This document shows, piece after piece, positions 60,175 to 64,000 of a stretch of DNA of 64,000 bases. Position numbers and translations under genes: made by a program. The first letter of the stretch is position 1. Every line of letters begins with the position of its first letter. The stretch comes from Paenibacillus tepidiphilus (GTDB taxonomy: Bacteria; Bacillota; Bacilli; Paenibacillales; Paenibacillaceae): assembly GCF_008635795.1 (NCBI RefSeq), contig NZ_VWRQ01000007.1:220699-284698 (forward strand), read 5' to 3'. The notes below the pieces were generated by a model that was given only the letters and a program-made list of their open reading frames with translations, was not told where the DNA came from and ran no database searches.

Positions 60175-60906
60175 TTATTTTTTTGACGAGATTTCCACAT
60201 GCTCAGTTTGTTCCTTTGGACAATCCCCGGACTTGCCGTCACTGCTCTTCGTTTCGATGTTCACATCAATCTCCGCTTCAATCTCTTCCTCGGAGCCGGG
60301 GCCAAGGATTTTGCGGAACAGGCCGAGCATGGATAAGGCATAAGCCACTGTAATAAAACTGAAGCTGATCTGCATCACAACCACCAGCCGGGAGGTGTTG
60401 TCTATCGGAGCGATATCACCATAGCCGACCGTTGTAAAGGTAGCCACGCTGAAATAGAGGAAGGTAATCAACTGGCTCAGCAGATCATCGCCCATTCCTT
60501 CTCCTTGAAAGGAGGTTTGGCCGAACAGCTTATATATCGATGTATATACGACTGTAAAAAAAATAATGCAGGTAATCGCCGCGATACTGATCCGGAGCAG
60601 CGTCTGCTTGATATGCACCTCGCGGTTGTTCGATTCCTTGATTTCATGAAAAATGAAGTGGATATAGAAGATCACCGAGGCCAGCACGAACAGCAAAATC
60701 AGGCCGCGCAGTCCCCTGTCTCCGGGTACAATATCCCCCAGGTCAATCCAGTTCAGCAAATCCTCCACGGATACCAGGACATAGATCAGCAGGGGAGCGA
60801 GCAGTACGCCTTTGCCGACCCAGCTCATCTTCATACGGTAAAACAACGCCGCCATCAGGCCGAAAATCGCCAGATTCAACATCCACATCCACCAAGTCAT
60901 GCCCAT
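60175..60906 (-). CDS. Two-pore-type potassium channel subunit
   Basis: 243 residues, about four membrane helices (near 3-25, 33-50, 70-90 and 107-128, plus the pore region). The selectivity filter TVGYGD lies at 159-164 preceded by a pore helix FLYFSVATFT, and a final inner helix LVVVMQISFSFITVAYALSM. Conducts K+ as a tetramer. Start 60906 (MGMTWW) has AGGAG ten bases upstream; a GTG at 60930 would add eight residues. The C-terminus is charged and has no obvious RCK domain. Confidence 0.92.
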   Translation of the reverse strand: MGMTWWMWMLNLAIFGLMAALFYRMKMSWVGKGVLLAPLLIYVLVSVEDLLNWIDLGDIVPGDRGLRGLILLFVLASVIFYIHFIFHEIKESNNREVHIKQTLLRISIAAITCIIFFTVVYTSIYKLFGQTSFQGEGMGDDLLSQLITFLYFSVATFTTVGYGDIAPIDNTSRLVVVMQISFSFITVAYALSMLGLFRKILGPGSEEEIEAEIDVNIETKSSDGKSGDCPKEQTEHVEISSKK

Positions 60907-60966
60907 TGCGGATACACTCCTGTTCTTCACATGCGCCTGGCAGCCGCGGTTCGGCAGCTGTCTGTC

Positions 60967-61776
60967 TTACCGGTCCGATTCCGGTGCTACCGGTCCTGTG
61001 AGAGTACACATCACTTGTTCTTCCGGCGACTCGGCATAAGCCTGCGCAATGCCCTTGGCGGCGATTTCCCGCTTCAGCACCCGGCGCTGTGTCACAGACA
61101 CCTGCACGCTCTCTGCGAACGGAAACGGGTCCAGCTCCAGCTCGCGCCCGTTCCTCCACTTGGCCGTAATCGCCCGCCCCATGGTGAAGCCGAATTCTTC
61201 ACTGCCGGAGAAACCGTCCTTAAACCATGGATGCTCCGCCGCTTCCGGACTGCCCGGCTCGTTCAGCACAAGATACAGCGAAAGATCGTCGCAGAACTGC
61301 AGCAGCCGTGCATCGTAGTAGAGCTCCTCTTCGCCGATGGGGCGCCGCTGCTCCAGCTCGCGCTGAATACGCGACCGGCGCTGCTCCTCATCCTCCAGGT
61401 AGGCGGTCAGCTCCGGTGTGTCTTCGCCGGAGACGACGATCAGACGCTCGAAGTGCTTGCTGCACAGCAGAGCGCCATAAGCAGTGACCTCTTCGATTTC
61501 ATTCAGCCCTCTGCGGTAGAAGGTCAGCTTGGGCACCACGGGAAAATCAATAAAGCTGTACGGCGCCCCCTCCGCATCGTTCCAAAAAGGGGTTTCGTCC
61601 AGATCGATCCAGCCCCGGTCATGGTTGGCTACGGCCCACAGCACCTCTTCCCGGCGGTGGCCGGCCGGAACCTGCTCCAGCCGGAAGGCTGCAGCGATTT
61701 CCCCGGCAATTCTTCCGTGCTCATGCTGCTTCACCATTACAAACGCTTCGTCCTGCTCACGACAAATCACTGCCAT
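60967..61776 (-). CDS. DUF3891 family protein
   Basis: 269 residues, soluble. Characteristic start MAVICREQDEAFVMVKQHEHGRIAGE and VANHDRGWIDLDETP match the DUF3891 family of Bacillota, whose HD-like His/Asp residues (QHEHGR, ANHDRGW) suggest a metal-dependent phosphohydrolase fold, though activity is unknown. The K+ channel follows 36 bases later; likely one transcript. Confidence 0.82.
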   Translation of the reverse strand: MAVICREQDEAFVMVKQHEHGRIAGEIAAAFRLEQVPAGHRREEVLWAVANHDRGWIDLDETPFWNDAEGAPYSFIDFPVVPKLTFYRRGLNEIEEVTAYGALLCSKHFERLIVVSGEDTPELTAYLEDEEQRRSRIQRELEQRRPIGEEELYYDARLLQFCDDLSLYLVLNEPGSPEAAEHPWFKDGFSGSEEFGFTMGRAITAKWRNGRELELDPFPFAESVQVSVTQRRVLKREIAAKGIAQAYAESPEEQVMCTLTGPVAPESDR

Positions 61777-61987
61777 TCCTCCCTGATTGCGGCTGCCTAA
61801 TGGATATGGAGATTATAACATATTGCGCTAAAAATGTTTGCGCCCTGGATGCTCCCGGCCTCAGCGGAGCACCGTTATGCGCCGGTGCTTCCAGGCACGG
61901 CTAAGGAATAAGCCGCCTATGTATGTAAAGTATGTTCCATACATGTACCCGTTTCGGCGCGGGCTAGAAACAGGCGCGGGCAGTGTC

Positions 61988-62140
61988 GCCCGGTGAGTGC
62001 GAGGGCGGTAGCCCAGGCAGGCCGAGGCGCGGCGCGCCCGGTGAAGGCGAGGGCGAAAGCCAGGCAGGCCGAGGCGCGGTGCGCCCGGTGAGGGCGAGGG
62101 CGAAAGCCAGGCAGGCCGAGGCGCGGTGCGCCCGGTGAGA
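61988..62140. repeat. 47-bp tandem repeats
   Basis: Three copies starting at 61988, 62036 and 62083 with a fourth partial at 62130 (first spacing 48). Unit contains GCCCGGTGAAGGCGAGGGCG. Since 47 is not divisible by three, any ORF changes frame from copy to copy. Confidence 0.9.
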
Positions 62141-62190
62141 CCGGCGGGCGCCGCGGTGTGCCCAGCGGGCGGCGGCGGGCACAGCTGACC

Positions 62191-62473
62191 GCGGCGCGGC
62201 AGCGGGGAGCACGGCGGGCGGCGGCGCGGCAGCGGGGAGCCCGCCGGGCAGCGGCGCGGCAGCGGGGAGCCCGCCGGGCGGCGGCGCGGCAGCGGGGAGC
62301 CCGCCGGGCGGCGGCGCGGCAGCGGGGAGCCCGCCGGGCGGCGGCGCGGCAGCGGGGAGCCCGCCGGGCGGCGGCGCGGCAGCGGGGAGCCCGCCGGGCG
62401 GCGGCGCGGCAGCGGGGAGCCCGCCGGGCGGCGGCGCGGCAGCGGGGAGCCCGCCGGGCGGCGGCGCGGCAGT
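62191..62473. repeat. 30-bp GC-rich tandem array downstream of sdhB
   Basis: Nine full units of 30 bases (GGCGCGGCAGCGGGGAGCCC then GCCGGGCGGC) plus a partial one, nearly identical. Both strands are open in several frames because of the 30-base period and GC content. It begins about 60 bases beyond the sdhB terminator. Together with 61988-62140 it fills most of 61777-62532, where I see no gene. Confidence 0.92.
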
Positions 62474-62532
62474 GCCCGGAGTTGCTGGCCACGGGCACCG
62501 AGTGGCCAGCAGTGCGCTCGCCACGCAGCAGC

Positions 62533-62570
62533 AAAAGCCATGCCCCGCCGCGTATGCGGGTGGGCATGGC
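62533..62570 (-). terminator. Terminator of sdhB
   Basis: GCCATGCCC pairs with GGGCATGGC around a 16-base loop, followed by TTTT on the minus strand. Confidence 0.75.
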
Positions 62571-62603
62571 CTCTGGATACTACTTTGCTTGCTGCTCAGG
62601 CAA

Positions 62604-63368
62604 TTAAACGCCGAGCCAGCGCTTGAACATATGCTTGGTCGTTTGCTTGTTGATCTCGGCAATCGAAGTAGTCAGCGGGATGCCCTTCGGGCAGGCCCGC
62701 ACGCAGTTCTGCGAGTTGCCGCAGCCGTCGATGCCCCCGTCCTGCATCAACGCTTCCAGCCGGTCGTCGGCGTTCATCTCGCCGGTAGGATGGGCATTGA
62801 ACAGGCGCACCTGGGAAATGGCAGCCGGACCGATAAAGTCGGTCTTCTCGTTCACATTCGGACAAGCCTCCAGGCACACGCCGCAGGTCATGCATTTAGA
62901 CAGCTCGTAAGCCCACTGGCGCTTCTTCTCAGCCATACGCGGTCCTGGCCCCAGATCATAGGTGCCGTCGATCGGAATCCAGGCCTTAACCCGCTTCAGC
63001 GCATTGAACATACGGCTGCGGTCGATGACCAGATCGCGTACGACGGGGAACGTCTTCATCGGTTCCACTCGCACCGGCTGCTCCAACTGGTCAATCAGCG
63101 CGGCACAAGCCTGCCGCGGCTTGCCGTTAATCACCATTGAGCAGGCGCCGCAGACTTCCTCCAGACAGTTCGAATCCCAGCATACCGGAACCGTGTCGTC
63201 GCCTTTGGCGTTCACCGGATTGCGCTGGATTTCCATCAGTGCGCTTATCACATTCATCCCCGGCCGGTAAGGCAGATCGAACTCCTCCGTATAAGGTGCG
63301 CTTTCCGGTGCGTCCTGGCGGGTGATGATAAACTTTACGTTTTTGGGAGCTGCAGCAGTTTCCGCCAT
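62604..63368 (-). CDS. sdhB: Succinate dehydrogenase iron-sulfur subunit
   Basis: 254 residues. The [2Fe-2S] cluster cysteines are Cys68, 73, 76 and 88 (SNCLEEVCGACSMVING); the [4Fe-4S] and [3Fe-4S] cysteines are in CMTCGVCLEACP (159-169) and GNSQNCVRACP (222-226, with Cys216). It passes electrons from SdhA to the membrane anchor SdhC in the TCA cycle. In Bacillota the order is sdhC-sdhA-sdhB; here sdhA should lie upstream but only 63-base spaced repeats and the IS end are seen, so the operon is broken: either sdhCA was moved by the insertion or they lie beyond the window, to the right of the element. AGGAGG precedes ATG 63368. Confidence 0.95.
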   Translation of the reverse strand: MAETAAAPKNVKFIITRQDAPESAPYTEEFDLPYRPGMNVISALMEIQRNPVNAKGDDTVPVCWDSNCLEEVCGACSMVINGKPRQACAALIDQLEQPVRVEPMKTFPVVRDLVIDRSRMFNALKRVKAWIPIDGTYDLGPGPRMAEKKRQWAYELSKCMTCGVCLEACPNVNEKTDFIGPAAISQVRLFNAHPTGEMNADDRLEALMQDGGIDGCGNSQNCVRACPKGIPLTTSIAEINKQTTKHMFKRWLGV

Positions 63369-63385
63369 ATCTGTTCCCTCCTAAA

Positions 63386-63494
63386 AGTTTTTGTGAGCGT
63401 TGCTTCAAGGATTACTTCGTACAAAACTGCTTCGAAAGCATAGGCTTAGTTTTTGTGAGCATTGCTTCAAGAATTACTTCGTACAAAAACTGCT
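63386..63494. repeat. Two 62-bp hairpin repeats (AGTTTTTGT...ACAAAAACT)
   Basis: Copies start at 63386 and 63448. Each has AGTTTTTGT paired with ACAAAAACT (the first copy lacks one A) and the joint GCTTCGAAAGCATAGGCTT shared with 6236-6480. The first copy is about 18 bases upstream of the sdhB start codon. Confidence 0.9.
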
Positions 63495-63777
63495 TGTTAC
63501 TAACCGATTCTATTGCACGAAATACAGTCAGCCCTCCACAGTAGCACCATCCGGCGATCTCATCCTTTAAGTAACATTGCCTTTCGCTTCGGATAAGCCG
63601 CTACGTTATACCGGCGTTGGCAAAGCGTCTGCACATCAGCCACACGTCGCAATCAAGGCGGCCTGCCAAGCCGATATCCCGGATAGTTGCACTTTGTACA
63701 ACTAAACACGCCTAAATCTGTACATTCCGGACTTTAATTGCATTTTGTACATCTATTATTGGAGAAACCGTCCTATT
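63495..63777. other. Intergenic region before the IS element
   Basis: No gene. Two dyads of the TAGTTGCACTTTGTACAACT family lie at about 63684 and 63733. Confidence 0.6.
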
Positions 63778-64000
63778 GGGATGGCGTAAAATAAGTTGTG
63801 TACCAAGATTTGGAGCCTAGTCAGGCAACAAAAAAGTAGGGTATTCTCGGGATTACGACACCACCAAGAAGGGACCCTACTCGATGACTATTGTACCCGA
63901 AAACCTGCTAAATAATCTATTTGAAAATCTTGTTACTGAGTTTGTTAAAGATAACCTAGAATCCATCCTGCGCGCTGAAATTCAAGCCTTCATGTCTTCA
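63778..64000 (+). mobile_element. Left end of an IS256-family-like element
   Basis: The sequence from GGGATGGCGTAAAATAAGTTGTGTACC (first 20 bases of it at 63778-63797) resembles the terminal inverted repeats of IS256-group elements, and a transposase-like ORF starts 106 bases inside. The right end is beyond the window, so neither the target duplication nor the full length can be checked. Confidence 0.65.
63884..64000 (+). CDS. IS256-like transposase, N-terminal part
   Basis: First 39 residues only (LLNNLFENLVTEFVKDNLES, then ILRAEIQAFMSS), cut by the window edge. The acidic helical start followed by a conserved LRAEIQ resembles IS256-family transposases, which have a DDE domain further on. 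AAGGG precedes the ATG. Its G+C content is lower than its neighbours', in keeping with a transferred element. Confidence 0.6.
   Translation, partial: MTIVPENLLNNLFENLVTEFVKDNLESILRAEIQAFMSS

Noticed and set aside
61861..62567. Overlapping Arg/Ala/Pro-rich ORFs on the minus strand (up to 232 residues)
   Set aside because: They run through the 47-bp and 30-bp GC-rich arrays, where several frames on both strands stay open. The 47-bp period shifts frame between copies and no ribosome site is seen.

Overview
The window looks like a chromosome segment of a spore-forming Paenibacillus or close relative (Bacillota, Paenibacillaceae). This rests on CgeB-type spore glycosyltransferases, a YheC/YheD spore-coat ATP-grasp protein, a Spo0E-family phosphatase, a YjcZ-type mini-protein, EcsAB, strong AGGAGG-type ribosome sites, and an 8-oxoguanine-type purine riboswitch, a class reported only from Paenibacillaceae. 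No rRNA, tRNA or CRISPR array was seen. The only mobile element is the left end of an IS256-like element at the right edge.

Layout. 1-8880 (minus): a surface-glycan operon. Two CgeB-like glycosyltransferases lead into a GT4 with a Pro/Ala linker and Arg/Lys tail, then a WecB-like 2-epimerase, a CapE/FnlA-like 4,6-dehydratase, an RmlD-like reductase (together resembling the UDP-N-acetyl-L-fucosamine route), an SDR and a GT2 cut by the window edge. 9426-16968: an ATPase, a 57-residue Spo0E-like gene, a GT-C-like membrane protein with an LTA-synthase-family enzyme, and an ECF sigma/anti-sigma pair. 17360-18906: a purine deaminase under a variant guanine-family riboswitch whose P1 helix and terminator exclude each other, i.e. 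an ON switch. 19005-21860: two acetyltransferases flank a four-gene operon of small helical proteins ending in an Arg-rich protein. 22013-26652: a GH78-like hydrolase, a DsbA/HxlR redox pair and an AraC regulator. 26705-37972: a second spore-surface locus with an SpsI-like nucleotidyltransferase, three GT2 enzymes (two with basic N-terminal tails), a 1938-residue decapeptide-repeat protein and YheC/YheD.

38061-64000 is mostly housekeeping and accessory genes: psd, an MCP, RDD, gpmA, an AraC regulator, a MocR/PdxR regulator whose PLP lysine is replaced by Asn beside a PNPOx-like gene, an aminotransferase, a YjcZ-type peptide, ecsAB with a DEAD-box helicase, an SDR, cheX, a LysR regulator, a PHP phosphatase, a nitroreductase, a stalk-domain protein, GNAT, a Tat-type phosphoesterase, a K+ channel, DUF3891 and sdhB.

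The strongest themes are (i) a dispersed spore-surface glycan/fibre system whose members share Arg-rich tails and a GYxxGYxxG motif, (ii) the riboswitch-deaminase unit, and (iii) several families of structured intergenic repeats, one of which keeps its stem pairing while changing sequence between loci. Start codons were often moved inward from the longest ORF because a ribosome binding site or an ATGA overlap decides them; this is stated per gene.
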